From an uncultured Clostridia bacterium (GTDB lineage: Bacteria; Bacillota; Clostridia; Oscillospirales; Acutalibacteraceae), in contig CALEII010000052.1 of assembly GCA_937876205.1 (NCBI GenBank), positions 1 to 64,000 of the forward strand: DNA of 64,000 bases. Direction: 5' to 3'. The translations under genes were made by a program, and so were the position numbers. This document shows positions 53,343 through 62,223 of this stretch, piece by piece. The notes beneath the pieces are model-generated. The model was given only the letters and a program-made list of their open reading frames with translations, had not been told where the DNA came from and searched no databases. Each line of letters begins with the position of its first letter. The first letter of the stretch is position 1.

Positions 53343-54266
53343 TTACTGTTTTTCCTGATACTGTTCCTTCATAAGCTTAACAAGAACAGCTTTCTGTGCA
53401 TGAAGTCTGTTTTCAGCCTCTTCAAAGATTTCCTTTGCGTGTGCTTCAAATACTTCAGCAGTAATTTCTTCTTCTCTGTGAGCAGGTAAGCAGTGAAGAA
53501 CCATTGCGTCAGGCTTTGCAACTGCCATAAGTGAGGAATTTATCTGATAGCCTGCGAATACTTTCTTTCTTTCTTCAGCTTCAGCTTCTTCACCCATTGA
53601 AGCCCATACGTCTGTGTAAAGCACGTCAGCATCCTTTGCAGCTTCATAAATGTCTGTTGTGAGTGTGAATTTACCTGTTTCGTTTGCCCATTTTACAATA
53701 TCTGCATCAGGCTCATAGCCCTTGGGGCAAGCGACAGCAACATCCATACCTACCTTTATACAACCGACGATTAGTGAATTGCACATATTGTTGCCGTCAC
53801 CGATGAATGTAAGCTTCATTCCCTTGAAGGTGTTCTTGAATTCACGGATTGTCATAAGGTCTGCAAGAACCTGACAGGGATGAGCGTAGTCTGTAAGACC
53901 GTTGATGATGGGGATTGAACCGTAGTTTGCGAGCGTTTCAACCTCTTCCTGGTCGAATGTTCTTATCATAATACCGTCAAGGTAACGTGAGAGAACTCTT
54001 GCTGTGTCTTCAACAGGTTCGCCTCTGCCGAGCTGTGTGTTGGCGTTTGAAAGGAAAAGAGCTGAACCGCCGAGATCATACATACCCACTTCAAAGGAAA
54101 CTCTTGTTCTTGTTGATGACTTTGCAAAAATCATACCGAGAGTTTTGCCTTTGAGATAGTGATGCTCAATATTGTGCTTTTTTTCATATTTGAGCTGGTC
54201 TGCAAGGTTGAGTATTGAGAGAATTTCTTTCTCTGAATAGTCACCTAATTTAAGTAAATGTTTCAT
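53343..54266 (-). CDS. argF: Ornithine carbamoyltransferase
   Basis: This 307-aa protein has the carbamoyl-phosphate motif SSTRTRVSFEVG near residue 55, the HPCQ motif near 132 and the ornithine motif HCLPAHR near 266. It joins carbamoyl phosphate to ornithine to form citrulline in the cytoplasm. Its ATG overlaps the argD stop (ATGA), and GGAGG sits within argD. The cosubstrate would come from the carA/carB-dapF genes directly downstream, consistent with a biosynthetic role. No arcA or arcC is present, so a catabolic arginine-deiminase role is not supported. Confidence 0.95.
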   Translation of the reverse strand: MKHLLKLGDYSEKEILSILNLADQLKYEKKHNIEHHYLKGKTLGMIFAKSSTRTRVSFEVGMYDLGGSALFLSNANTQLGRGEPVEDTARVLSRYLDGIMIRTFDQEEVETLANYGSIPIINGLTDYAHPCQVLADLMTIREFKNTFKGMKLTFIGDGNNMCNSLIVGCIKVGMDVAVACPKGYEPDADIVKWANETGKFTLTTDIYEAAKDADVLYTDVWASMGEEAEAEERKKVFAGYQINSSLMAVAKPDAMVLHCLPAHREEEITAEVFEAHAKEIFEEAENRLHAQKAVLVKLMKEQYQEKQ

Positions 54267-55426
54267 TCTTCAATTACCTCCGTGATTATATTCATAGCCT
54301 TCTCAAGCTCTTCGTCAGAGATGTTGAGAGGGGGAAGAAGTCTGATTTTTGTTTTTGCGGTAAGGGGAAGGACGCCTTTTTCGATGCATTTCATAACAAC
54401 TTCTTTTGCGTCTTTTGTAGTTTCTATGCCGAGCATAAGTCCCATACCCGTTACACTTTTAACATTTTTGCATTCTTCAAGGCGTTTTCTGATGTATTCA
54501 CCTTTTGCTCTGACACAAGCAAGGAATTTATCGTCAAGTCTTTTGACTATGTTTAAAGCACCTGCGGCAACAACGGGATTCATTCCGAACGTTGAGCCGT
54601 GTGAAGAGGGAGTCATTGTGTCTTTAGTCTTTTCGCCGAAGAGACATACACCCATCGGAAGACCGCCTGCAACACCTTTTGCTGTTGATACAAGGTCAGG
54701 CTCAATATCAAACTGCTGATATGCGTACATACTGCCTGTTCTGCCGTTGCCTGTCTGAACTTCGTCTATTATTACAAGTATATCATATTTCTGACAGAAT
54801 TCATATACTTTTTTTATAAAAATTTTATTTAAAGGAATAACTCCGCCTTCACCCTGTACCATTTCCATAATGACGGCACAGACATTCTCATTGTATACGC
54901 TCATAAATGAGTCGAAATTGTTAGCCTCTGCATATACAAAACCCTCCGGAAAGGGTCCGAAGGTTGTGTGGAAGACATCCTGACCTGTAGCCTTGAGAGT
55001 GGCAAGAGTTCTGCCGTGGAAGCTCTGGGTGAGTGAGATTATTACATTTCTGTCGGGATTCTCATATTTGTCAAGAGAATATTTTCTTGCAGCTTTTATA
55101 GCACATTCGTTGGCTTCTGCACCTGAGTTGCCGAAGAAACACTTCTTCATTCCTGATTTTTTACAAAGAAGCTCAGCAAGCTCCACACCGGGCTGTGTAT
55201 AAAAGAGATTTGATGTGTGCTGAAGAGTGTTCAGCTGCTTTGTAACAGCTTCAACCCATTCCTTGTCACAGTAACCGAAAGCATTTACTCCGATGCCTGT
55301 GCCCATATCAATGTATTCCTTGCCGTTTTCATCAACGGCAACAGCCCCGTGACCGCTGACAAGGGTTACGGGGAATCTGCCGTATGTATTGGCAATATAC
55401 TGTTTATCTTTTTCGATTGTTGTCAT
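54263..55426 (-). CDS. argD: Acetylornithine aminotransferase
   Basis: This 387-aa class III aminotransferase has GNSGAEANECAIKAAR near residue 98, VIIDEVQTGNGRTG near 213 and the PLP Lys in VSTAKGVAGGLPMG near 241. It converts N-acetylglutamate semialdehyde to N-acetylornithine with glutamate as amino donor and may also serve in lysine synthesis (succinyl-DAP aminotransferase). It starts 9 bp after argB and overlaps argF by 4 bp. Confidence 0.95.
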   Translation of the reverse strand: MTTIEKDKQYIANTYGRFPVTLVSGHGAVAVDENGKEYIDMGTGIGVNAFGYCDKEWVEAVTKQLNTLQHTSNLFYTQPGVELAELLCKKSGMKKCFFGNSGAEANECAIKAARKYSLDKYENPDRNVIISLTQSFHGRTLATLKATGQDVFHTTFGPFPEGFVYAEANNFDSFMSVYNENVCAVIMEMVQGEGGVIPLNKIFIKKVYEFCQKYDILVIIDEVQTGNGRTGSMYAYQQFDIEPDLVSTAKGVAGGLPMGVCLFGEKTKDTMTPSSHGSTFGMNPVVAAGALNIVKRLDDKFLACVRAKGEYIRKRLEECKNVKSVTGMGLMLGIETTKDAKEVVMKCIEKGVLPLTAKTKIRLLPPLNISDEELEKAMNIITEVIEE

Positions 55427-55435
55427 AATTACACC

Positions 55436-56290
55436 TTACTCTACAAACATCGTGCCGATACCTTCATCGGTAAGAGTTTCAATGAGGATTGCGTGGGGGA
55501 TTCTGCCGTCAATGATGAAGACCTTCTTCACACCCATTCTGATAGCCTCTGTACAGCACTGTACCTTGGGAATCATACCGCCTGATATAACACCGTCGTG
55601 CATAAGCTCTCTCGCATCGCTGACATAGAGCTTCTTGATAAGTGTTGAAACATCATCCTTGTCACGCAGAAGTCCCGGAATGTCAGTCATATTGATAAGA
55701 CTTTCTGCCTTTAATGCACCTGCAATGTATGCTGCAGCAGTGTCTGCATTTATGTTATATGAATTGTTCTCTTCATCAAAAGCAACAGTTGAAATAACGG
55801 GGATATAATTCTTGTCAAGAATATCTGTGATGATTTCTGTGTTGACTTCTGTTATATCACCGACAAAACCGTGAACATCGTCAAGCTGTTTAGCCTTTAT
55901 CATCTGACCGTCAATACCGCAGATGCCGACAGCCTTGCCGCCCATATTGCCTATTTTATTAACAAGATTCTTGTTGATTTTGCCTGCAAGAACCATCTGA
56001 ACAGCCTCAATTGTTTCTTCGTCTGTTACACGAAGACCGTCAATGAATTCACTCTTTTTGCCTGTTTTTGTGAGAAGCTCATTGATTTCGGGGCCGCCGC
56101 CGTGCACAAGCACAACCTTTATACCGATAAGCGAAAGCAGTACAAGGTCACCGATAACTGCTTCCTTGAGCTCTTCGCTTATCATTGCATTTCCGCCGTA
56201 TTTTACGACGATTATTTTATTTCTGTATTCCTGTATATAAGGGAGAGCCTGAGTGAGTATTTCGGCTCTCTGTGCATTTGTAATATCCAT
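55436..56290 (-). CDS. argB: N-acetylglutamate kinase
   Basis: This 284-aa amino-acid kinase has VVKYGGNAM near residue 28, LVHGGGPEINELL near 61, and MTDIPGLLRDKDD with GGMIPKV near the C-terminus for ATP binding. It phosphorylates N-acetylglutamate, usually the arginine-feedback step. The N-terminal helix seen in arginine-inhibited hexameric forms is present (AEILTQALPYIQEY), so feedback inhibition is plausible. It overlaps argJ by one base. Confidence 0.95.
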   Translation of the reverse strand: MDITNAQRAEILTQALPYIQEYRNKIIVVKYGGNAMISEELKEAVIGDLVLLSLIGIKVVLVHGGGPEINELLTKTGKKSEFIDGLRVTDEETIEAVQMVLAGKINKNLVNKIGNMGGKAVGICGIDGQMIKAKQLDDVHGFVGDITEVNTEIITDILDKNYIPVISTVAFDEENNSYNINADTAAAYIAGALKAESLINMTDIPGLLRDKDDVSTLIKKLYVSDARELMHDGVISGGMIPKVQCCTEAIRMGVKKVFIIDGRIPHAILIETLTDEGIGTMFVE

Positions 56291-57504
56291 TATGTTCTGT
56301 AATCTCCGTTTATTTTAACATAGTCGTAAGTCAGGTCGCAGCCTCTGGCAACAGCTGTTGAGTCACCGTCATTGAGGTCAACATTTACCTTGATTTCATC
56401 ACAGAGAAGAATTTCTTTTGCCTTATCTTCACTGAAAGGAACGCCAGCACCGTTCTTGCATACTTCAATTGTGCCTTTTTCACTTGTGAATGAAACATCA
56501 ATCTTTGTAACATCAACATCTGCACCACTGTAGCCTATAGCACACAGTACACGTCCCCAGTTTGCATCGGCACCGAACATTGCAGCCTTGAAAAGTGATG
56601 AGCAGATAACTGATTTTGCAACTGTTTTTGCAGTGTGCCAGTCTTTACCGCCTGATACAAAGCATTCAACAAGCTTTGTTGCGCCTTCACCGTCTTTTGC
56701 AATAGCTCTGCAGAGCTTTTCTGTAATCATTGCAAGAGCCTTTGTGAAAACTTCAAAGTCTTCGTTTTCTTCGGTGATAAGTTCGTTTCCTGCCATACCG
56801 TTTGCCATAACGGAAACCATATCGTTTGTTGATGTATCACCGTCAATGCTTATCATATTGAAGCTCTTCTGAGCATCTGAATAAAGAGCCTTGTGAAGCA
56901 TCTCGGGAGAAATAGCTGCATCTGTTGTTATGAAAACGAGCATTGTTGCCATATTCGGGTGAATCATACCTGAGCCCTTTGCAATACCGCCCATTTTACA
57001 TTCTTTTCCTCCGAGAGTGAAGCTTACGGCAAATTCCTTTTTGACTGTATCCGTTGTCATAATTGCTTCTGCAGCGTTTGTGCTGTTGTCATAGCCGAGC
57101 TCAGAAACAAGCTGAGACATACCGTCTTCAATTGGAGTGATTTCAAGAGGCTGACCGATAACACCTGTTGATGCAACAATGACATCCTTTGCATCAACTC
57201 CTGTGGCTTCTGCTGTGATTTCACACATCCTTGTTGCAATTTCAACACCGTCAGCGTTGCAGGTGTTTGCATTTCCGCTGTTGCATATCATAGCCTGAGC
57301 TGTGCCGTCTGAGATGTTGTCTTTTGTAACGTAAATCGGAGCACCCTTTACGAGATTGAGAGTATATATGGCTGCAGCAGATGCCTTGCAGTCACTTACG
57401 ATAAGCGCAAGGTCACGCTTTGTCTTGTTTTTTCTGATTCCGCAGTGAATACCACTTGCCTTGAACCCTTTTGGAGCACAGACTCCGCCGTTTATGTATT
57501 CCAT
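56290..57504 (-). CDS. argJ: Bifunctional ornithine acetyltransferase/N-acetylglutamate synthase
   Basis: ATG 57504 behind AAAGGA gives 404 aa. The self-cleavage site KGSGMIHPNMATML places the nucleophile at Thr187, producing alpha and beta chains. ArgJ recycles the acetyl group from acetylornithine to glutamate; many clostridial forms also use acetyl-CoA. It stands between argC and argB, as in other Firmicute arg operons. The usual Ala in IAPNMATM is His here, a minor change. Confidence 0.94.
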   Translation of the reverse strand: MEYINGGVCAPKGFKASGIHCGIRKNKTKRDLALIVSDCKASAAAIYTLNLVKGAPIYVTKDNISDGTAQAMICNSGNANTCNADGVEIATRMCEITAEATGVDAKDVIVASTGVIGQPLEITPIEDGMSQLVSELGYDNSTNAAEAIMTTDTVKKEFAVSFTLGGKECKMGGIAKGSGMIHPNMATMLVFITTDAAISPEMLHKALYSDAQKSFNMISIDGDTSTNDMVSVMANGMAGNELITEENEDFEVFTKALAMITEKLCRAIAKDGEGATKLVECFVSGGKDWHTAKTVAKSVICSSLFKAAMFGADANWGRVLCAIGYSGADVDVTKIDVSFTSEKGTIEVCKNGAGVPFSEDKAKEILLCDEIKVNVDLNDGDSTAVARGCDLTYDYVKINGDYRT

Positions 57505-57518
57505 AGTCAAAATTCCTT

Positions 57519-58457
57519 TCAGATGTCAAGTGATGTTGTTTCGTCAATTCCCATTGAAATGTTCATACACTGAACTGCGGCACCCGAAGCACCTTTTCCG
57601 AGATTGTCAAAAACACTTGTTATAAATATTCTTTCTTCATTGCCTGAAATGAGTATCTTCATTGAATCTTTACCGCTTTTTTCGTTGGCAGAAACCATTG
57701 ATACGGGAGTTTCACCGCCATATAACGGAAGAACTTCAATAAACTTTGAGTCTTTGTAGTGATTTGCAAATACAGAATGAATTTCAGCAATGCTTGTCTT
57801 ATTCAGAAGCTTTGTGAAAAGGGGAATAGTCGTAGCCATTCCGCTGTAATAGTCATCAACAATGGGAGTGAAAATGGGGAAGTCGTCGAGCCCTGTGATA
57901 ACTTTCATTTCCTTGAGATGCTTGTGATTCTGTGTCAGACCGTACTGTCTGGGAGCAAACAGATCGGAAGTTTTTTCATTCTCATAGTCATTTATCATTT
58001 TTTTGCCGCCGCCGCTGTAGCCGGTGAGTGAATGACACACAACGGGGTAGTCGGAAGGCATAATTCCCTTTGCAATAAGGGGATAAACTATTGAAATGAA
58101 TCCGCTTGCGTGACAGCCGGGGACTGCAATGCGCTTTGATGATGAAATCTTGGCTCTGTGTTCATCTGAAAGCTCTGCAAAACCGTATGCCCAGTCGGGA
58201 TTTGTTCTGTGTGCTGTTGATGTGTCAATGATAACAGTACTGTCATTTGCACACAGAGAAACAGATTCTCTTGAGGCTTCATCGGGCAGACAAAGAAATG
58301 TGATGTCACTCATATTTATCAGGCGTCTTCGTTCTTCTCTGTCTTTTCTCAGATTTTCGTTTATTGAGAGCAGCTCAATGTCTTCTCTTTTGCTCAGATG
58401 GTCAAAAAGCCTGAGTCCTGTTGTGCCCTGATTGCCGTCAATGAATACCTTATACAT
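57519..58457 (-). CDS. argC: N-acetyl-gamma-glutamyl-phosphate reductase (type 2)
   Basis: ATG 58457 behind AGGAG gives 312 aa, the short type 2 form. The NADP-binding start is FIDGNQGTTGLRL, and Cys115 in VPGCHASG is the catalytic nucleophile. It reduces N-acetylglutamyl phosphate to the semialdehyde. As first gene of the argC-J-B-D-F-carA-carB operon it lies 3' of the ArgR-box-like sites. Type 2 ArgC is less common in Firmicutes than the 345-aa type 1. Confidence 0.93.
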   Translation of the reverse strand: MYKVFIDGNQGTTGLRLFDHLSKREDIELLSINENLRKDREERRRLINMSDITFLCLPDEASRESVSLCANDSTVIIDTSTAHRTNPDWAYGFAELSDEHRAKISSSKRIAVPGCHASGFISIVYPLIAKGIMPSDYPVVCHSLTGYSGGGKKMINDYENEKTSDLFAPRQYGLTQNHKHLKEMKVITGLDDFPIFTPIVDDYYSGMATTIPLFTKLLNKTSIAEIHSVFANHYKDSKFIEVLPLYGGETPVSMVSANEKSGKDSMKILISGNEERIFITSVFDNLGKGASGAAVQCMNISMGIDETTSLDI

Positions 58458-58489
58458 AAAAAATACTCCTATTAAAAATCTATTATAAT

Positions 58490-58539
58490 ATTTTACTCTT
58501 TTTCGTGTGAATGTCAATAAAATTCTGAATATTTATGCA
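58490..58539 (-). promoter_or_regulatory. Arginine operon promoter with two ARG-box-like sites
   Basis: On the minus strand, TTGACA (58512-58517) and TAAAAT (58490-58495) are spaced by 16 bp. TGAATATTTATGCA at 58526-58539 fits the ARG box TGNATWWWWATNCA at every defined base. A second copy, TGAATGTCAATAAA at 58508-58521, misses the C and overlaps the -35. ArgR would repress the whole operon when arginine is plentiful. Confidence 0.7.
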
Positions 58540-58624
58540 ACTTTGTTATCTTGTATCATATTGGGGATATTTTTTTAAGAATATTGTTGAAATGGTCAAT
58601 AGTCAGGTGATTAAAATATTATAT

Positions 58625-58659
58625 ATAAATATATCCCTGCCGCATAGTCTGCAACAGGG
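58625..58659 (-). terminator. Probable terminator after the ABC-F gene
   Basis: CCCTGTTGCA pairs with TGCGGCAGGG (two G-U pairs, five-base loop; 58635-58659), followed on the minus strand by A/T-rich bases without a clean T-run. Confidence 0.5.
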
Positions 58660-58727
58660 ACGGATGTATAAGTTTTGTATTGTACGGACGAATATTGTTT
58701 TAATAAATATGCAAATTGAATGTATAT

Positions 58728-60611
58728 TTATGAATTTAATTCATCCCATTCGGTGTATAGCTCCTCCTGTCTTACTGACATTTCATCAAGCTTTTTTGTC
58801 AGTTCCATAAGCAGTTCATAATCAGCTGCTGTTTCAGGCAGTCCGAGCTGTTGTTCAATTCCAAGCTTCTCGTTTTCGAGCTCTTCGATTTCAGCTTCAA
58901 TACGCTTGATTCGGGTTTGTTTCTTTCTTTCCTGAGAATCTCTTTCTTTGCGCAGCCGGTATTCATTAGGCTTCTTTTCTTTTTTCTCTTTCGGCTGCTG
59001 ACCGGTCACAAGAGAAGCTGCGTAGTCATCGTAATTACCGTCGAAAGAAATAAGGCTGCCGTTATCAAGAATAAGTATTCTTGTTGCAAGTTTATTCACA
59101 AGAAATCTGTCGTGAGAAACACAGAACAAAGTTCCGTCATAACCCGAAAGTGCATCTTCAAGTACTTCTCTTGAAGCTATGTCAAGATGGTTTGTCGGCT
59201 CGTCGAGAATAAGAAGGTTCGGCTTTCTGAGCATCAACTCAAGAAGGGCTGTTCTTGCTCTTTCACCGCCTGAGAGATCGCACATTTTCTTTTCAATTTC
59301 ATCACCACGGAATCTGAATGCACCTAGGAATCCTCTCAGCTGTGAAATTGTGAAAGCAGGGAATTTATCATATACTTCCTGCAGAACAGTCTTGTCTGAA
59401 TCAAGACCTGACTGAATCTGGTCAAAATATCCCGGCTGAACATTTGCGCCGAATCTTGCAAAACCCGTGTCAGGCAGAAGCTTGCCTAGAACAGCCTTTA
59501 AAAATGTTGATTTGCCGCAACCGTTGGCGCCGAGTATGAATACCTTTTCACCTTTCATTACTTTAAGATTAACATTTCTGAAAAGTGTTTTTTCACCGTA
59601 GGATTTAGATAAATCTGTTACTATGATAACCTCATTGCCGCTGACGGAGCCCGATTCAAACTGCAGCTTCATTGATTTTTCGTCAGCTTCTGGGGCTACC
59701 ATATCTTCTTTAATACGGTCAATCTGCTTTTGCTTGCTGGCAATTGTTATATAGTTGCGTTCACGGTTGAACTGCTTCTGCTGCTTTATAATACCCTCAA
59801 TACGTTCAACTTCTTTAGCCTGCTGCTCGTATTTTCGTCTGTCAGCTTCTTTCTGTTCTTCCTTGAGTTTTGCATAAACGGAGTAATTACCTTTTCTGAC
59901 TGTAATCTTTTTGTGCTCGATTTCCATTGTCTTGTTTGTTACCTTGTCAAGAAAATATCTGTCGTGGGAAACAATCAGAGCAGTGCCGTTATATTTTGAA
60001 AGAAAATCTTCAAGCCATTCAACACTTTTGATGTCGAGATGATTTGTCGGCTCGTCAAGAAGTATTAGATCGGAATCGGACAGCAACAGCTTGCCGAGTG
60101 CAATTTTTGTGCGCTGACCGCCGCTGAGGTCACCGACGGGAAGATTTTGTTCCTCCTGAGTAAAGCCGAGACCTGAAAGCATTGAGTTTGCTCTTGAACG
60201 GAATGTAAGACCGCCGAGAGACTGAAATTTTTCTGTCAGTACGGATTGCTTTTCAATAAGCTCAGCCATTTCAGAGGGCTGTGTATCTATAACGTTGTGC
60301 AGATTTTCAAGCTCCCTTTCCATATCCTCCAGATATGAAAAAACAGACAGCATTTCTTCCTTTGCCGTCTTGCTGAAATCGGAGCAGGCGTGCTGCTCAA
60401 CATATCCTGTTTTTGCGTTTGATGATATAAAAAGACCGCCGCTTGCGGGCTCATAGATGCCTGCAATCAGCTTGAATAGAGTTGTTTTTCCTGTTCCGTT
60501 GCTGCCGATGAGACCGACCTTATCGTGCTCTTCAATATCAAAGCTTGCTTTATCGAAGAGCACGTTGTCAAGAAATTCCATCGTCAGCTCGTGTGCGCTT
60601 ATAACTGACAT
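58728..60611 (-). CDS. ABC-F family ATPase (YdiF/Uup-like)
   Basis: ATG 60611 behind AAAGG gives 627 aa. Two NBDs carry Walker A (GSNGTGKTT near residue 40, GANGCGKST near 360), signatures LSGGQRTKIAL and LSGGERARTAL, and Walker B LLDEPTNHLD twice. A basic linker (KLKEEQKEADRRKYEQQ) separates them, and a C-terminal coiled coil covers the last 90 residues. There are no membrane segments. Such proteins bind the ribosomal E site and aid translation, and some confer antibiotic protection; nothing here singles out resistance. It begins 2 bp after manA and is cotranscribed. Confidence 0.92.
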   Translation of the reverse strand: MSVISAHELTMEFLDNVLFDKASFDIEEHDKVGLIGSNGTGKTTLFKLIAGIYEPASGGLFISSNAKTGYVEQHACSDFSKTAKEEMLSVFSYLEDMERELENLHNVIDTQPSEMAELIEKQSVLTEKFQSLGGLTFRSRANSMLSGLGFTQEEQNLPVGDLSGGQRTKIALGKLLLSDSDLILLDEPTNHLDIKSVEWLEDFLSKYNGTALIVSHDRYFLDKVTNKTMEIEHKKITVRKGNYSVYAKLKEEQKEADRRKYEQQAKEVERIEGIIKQQKQFNRERNYITIASKQKQIDRIKEDMVAPEADEKSMKLQFESGSVSGNEVIIVTDLSKSYGEKTLFRNVNLKVMKGEKVFILGANGCGKSTFLKAVLGKLLPDTGFARFGANVQPGYFDQIQSGLDSDKTVLQEVYDKFPAFTISQLRGFLGAFRFRGDEIEKKMCDLSGGERARTALLELMLRKPNLLILDEPTNHLDIASREVLEDALSGYDGTLFCVSHDRFLVNKLATRILILDNGSLISFDGNYDDYAASLVTGQQPKEKKEKKPNEYRLRKERDSQERKKQTRIKRIEAEIEELENEKLGIEQQLGLPETAADYELLMELTKKLDEMSVRQEELYTEWDELNS

Positions 60612-60612
60612 T

Positions 60613-61596
60613 TTATACCTTTGTATGAAGTAATTTTGCTTTTCCGCTGACATAGAAAGAGCCGCTGTCGGCAGGGATGAATATGCTGTCACCCTTGACG
60701 AATTCTCTTTCTTCAGCACCGCATTTTATAGTTCCTTCGCCGTCAAGAACAACGAGTGAAACGAAGGATGTTTCATCTGCATCGTCTGCATAGAGTGTGT
60801 CAACTTCAATTGATGTCATTGTGAAATAAGGACATTCAGAAAGAAGCACACTTGTGTATCCGTCGTGCTTTACGGGCATTCCTTCAGGGGCAAGATTGCC
60901 TTCGGGAATAGTGCATTTTGTCACATCAACAGCCTTGTCTACGTGCAGTTCTCTGGGCTTACCGTCAAGACCTGTTCTGTTATAGTCAAAAACCCTGTAT
61001 GTTGTGTTGCAGCTCTGCTGAACTTCAGCAAGGAGAATTCCTTTGCCGATAGCGTGGAGTGTGCCTGCAGAAATGAACGCAACGTCATCGGGCTTTACTT
61101 TCACTTTGTTGACTTTTTCAAGCAGTGTTCCGTTTTCTATAGCAGAACGGAATTCATCCTTTGATAAATCATCCCTGAAGCCGTAGATAAGCTCAGCGTC
61201 ATCATCGCAGTCAATTATGTACCAAGCTTCTGTTTTGCCTCTTATATCCTTTTCGTTTGCTGCAGCATATTCATCATCGGGATGTACCTGCACGGAAAGC
61301 TTGTCATCTGCATCAATAAGCTTTATAAGAATAGGGAAGTCCTCAATCTTGTCATAGCCCTCACAGTCTGTACCCAGAGCAGACATACCAAGCTCCTTTT
61401 CAAGCACGTGGCTGAGTGTTTTTCCGTCAAATTCACCGCCGACAACAACACTTTCACCGTCTTCGTGGCAGGAGAGCACCCAGGCCTCCGCGATATTTTT
61501 AAGGTTTGTTTCCATTTTGAAGTCATTTCTTAATCTGTTGCCGCCCCAGATTGTCTCCTTTAATGCGGGCTTTAAGAAAAATAAACTCAAAGTCAT
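60613..61596 (-). CDS. manA: Mannose-6-phosphate isomerase, class I
   Basis: This 327-aa cupin enzyme has FLKPALKETIWGGNRL at the N-terminus, the metal site QVHPDDEYA near residue 95 and AGTLHAIGKGILLAEVQQ near 177. It interconverts mannose 6-phosphate and fructose 6-phosphate. GGAG lies only 3 bp before ATG 61596, so initiation at the TTG two codons later is possible. A strong promoter lies 30-57 bp upstream, and the ABC-F gene follows directly. Confidence 0.93.
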   Translation of the reverse strand: MTLSLFFLKPALKETIWGGNRLRNDFKMETNLKNIAEAWVLSCHEDGESVVVGGEFDGKTLSHVLEKELGMSALGTDCEGYDKIEDFPILIKLIDADDKLSVQVHPDDEYAAANEKDIRGKTEAWYIIDCDDDAELIYGFRDDLSKDEFRSAIENGTLLEKVNKVKVKPDDVAFISAGTLHAIGKGILLAEVQQSCNTTYRVFDYNRTGLDGKPRELHVDKAVDVTKCTIPEGNLAPEGMPVKHDGYTSVLLSECPYFTMTSIEVDTLYADDADETSFVSLVVLDGEGTIKCGAEEREFVKGDSIFIPADSGSFYVSGKAKLLHTKV

Positions 61597-61625
61597 TCAC
61601 TCCGTTATATTTTAATTCATTAAAT

Positions 61626-61653
61626 ATTATACATCATTTTTTATTTATGTCAA
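61626..61653 (-). promoter_or_regulatory. Promoter of the manA-ABC-F operon
   Basis: On the minus strand, TTGACA (61648-61653) and TATAAT (61626-61631) with a 16-bp spacer. Confidence 0.65.
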
Positions 61654-61660
61654 TTGTGAA

Positions 61661-61828
61661 TTATTTTTCTATTCTTTTTTTTATGATTGAGTTTCTGCAG
61701 TATTTGCACTGCGGGAACATAACACATTCACATTTTTTGCTACCGTCATAATATGCCGTTTCTTCAATGATAATATTTTTTTGCAACACACTGCAGAACT
61801 GTTCAATTGCTTTGCAATGACTCATCAT
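61661..61828 (-). CDS. 55-aa Cys-rich microprotein
   Basis: This short frame opens with two ATG codons (61826-61828 and 61823-61825) behind GAGGTGAG, a good ribosome-binding site. It contains seven Cys in 55 residues: C5 and C12 in MSHCKAIEQFC, a CEC pair near 34-36, and CKYC near 42-45 after another FPQC. The spacing CXC-X5-CX2C suggests a zinc or iron-sulfur site. The tail is basic (KKRIEK). I recognise no named family. It lies between manA and the divergent bofA-like gene. Confidence 0.75.
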   Translation of the reverse strand: MMSHCKAIEQFCSVLQKNIIIEETAYYDGSKKCECVMFPQCKYCRNSIIKKRIEK

Positions 61829-61928
61829 AAAACTCACCTCATAAATTTATATTCTTTCTGCGCTTGTCTTCATACTTGGTTATTTATATAAATATACATT
61901 ATATATAAATGTGCGAAAGGATGTTTTT

Positions 61929-62177
61929 ATGTATATTTTTATTATGTCAGTCTGTTGCGCCGTTATTCTTTTTGCTATGTATAAAACACACAGATTTTTC
62001 CGTTCTCTGTTTTTGTCTGCTTTGCAGGGGACGGTATCGCTGTTCGCCGTAAATTTTATCGGTGAGTTTATTGGTGTACATATTGCATTCAATTGGTTTT
62101 CACTGCTTGCCGGTGCTGTCGGCGGTCTTCCGGGGATAATATTTCTTCTTATCAGCGATATTATGTGTGCAATATGA
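61929..62177 (+). CDS. bofA: BofA-like sigma-K processing regulator
   Basis: ATG 61929 behind AAAGGATG gives 82 aa; an upstream GTG at 61911 lacks a site. Two membrane segments flank a basic loop (MYKTHRFFRS), and the C-terminus reads GVHIAFNWFSLLAGAVGGLPG, the conserved BofA segment. In Bacillus, BofA holds SpoIVFB in check until pro-sigma-K processing. The gene suggests a spore-forming lineage but does not prove sporulation. Its last 20 codons also contain part of a candidate NrdR site for the next operon. Confidence 0.82.
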   Translation: MYIFIMSVCCAVILFAMYKTHRFFRSLFLSALQGTVSLFAVNFIGEFIGVHIAFNWFSLLAGAVGGLPGIIFLLISDIMCAI

Positions 62178-62209
62178 CTATTGACAACATATTATGTGTA
62201 ATGTACAAT
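62153..62209 (+). promoter_or_regulatory. ylmH-nrdG promoter with candidate tandem NrdR boxes
   Basis: TTGACA (62181-62186), a 17-bp spacer and TACAAT (62204-62209). The repeat ATATTATGTGT occurs at 62158-62168 and 62189-62199, exactly 31 bp apart. The second, extended to ACAACATATTATGTGT, matches 12 of 16 bases of the NrdR box and overlaps the -35; the first matches about 10. Spacing of 31-32 bp is typical of NrdR. Confidence 0.5.
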
Positions 62210-62223
62210 ATATGAGATAATAT

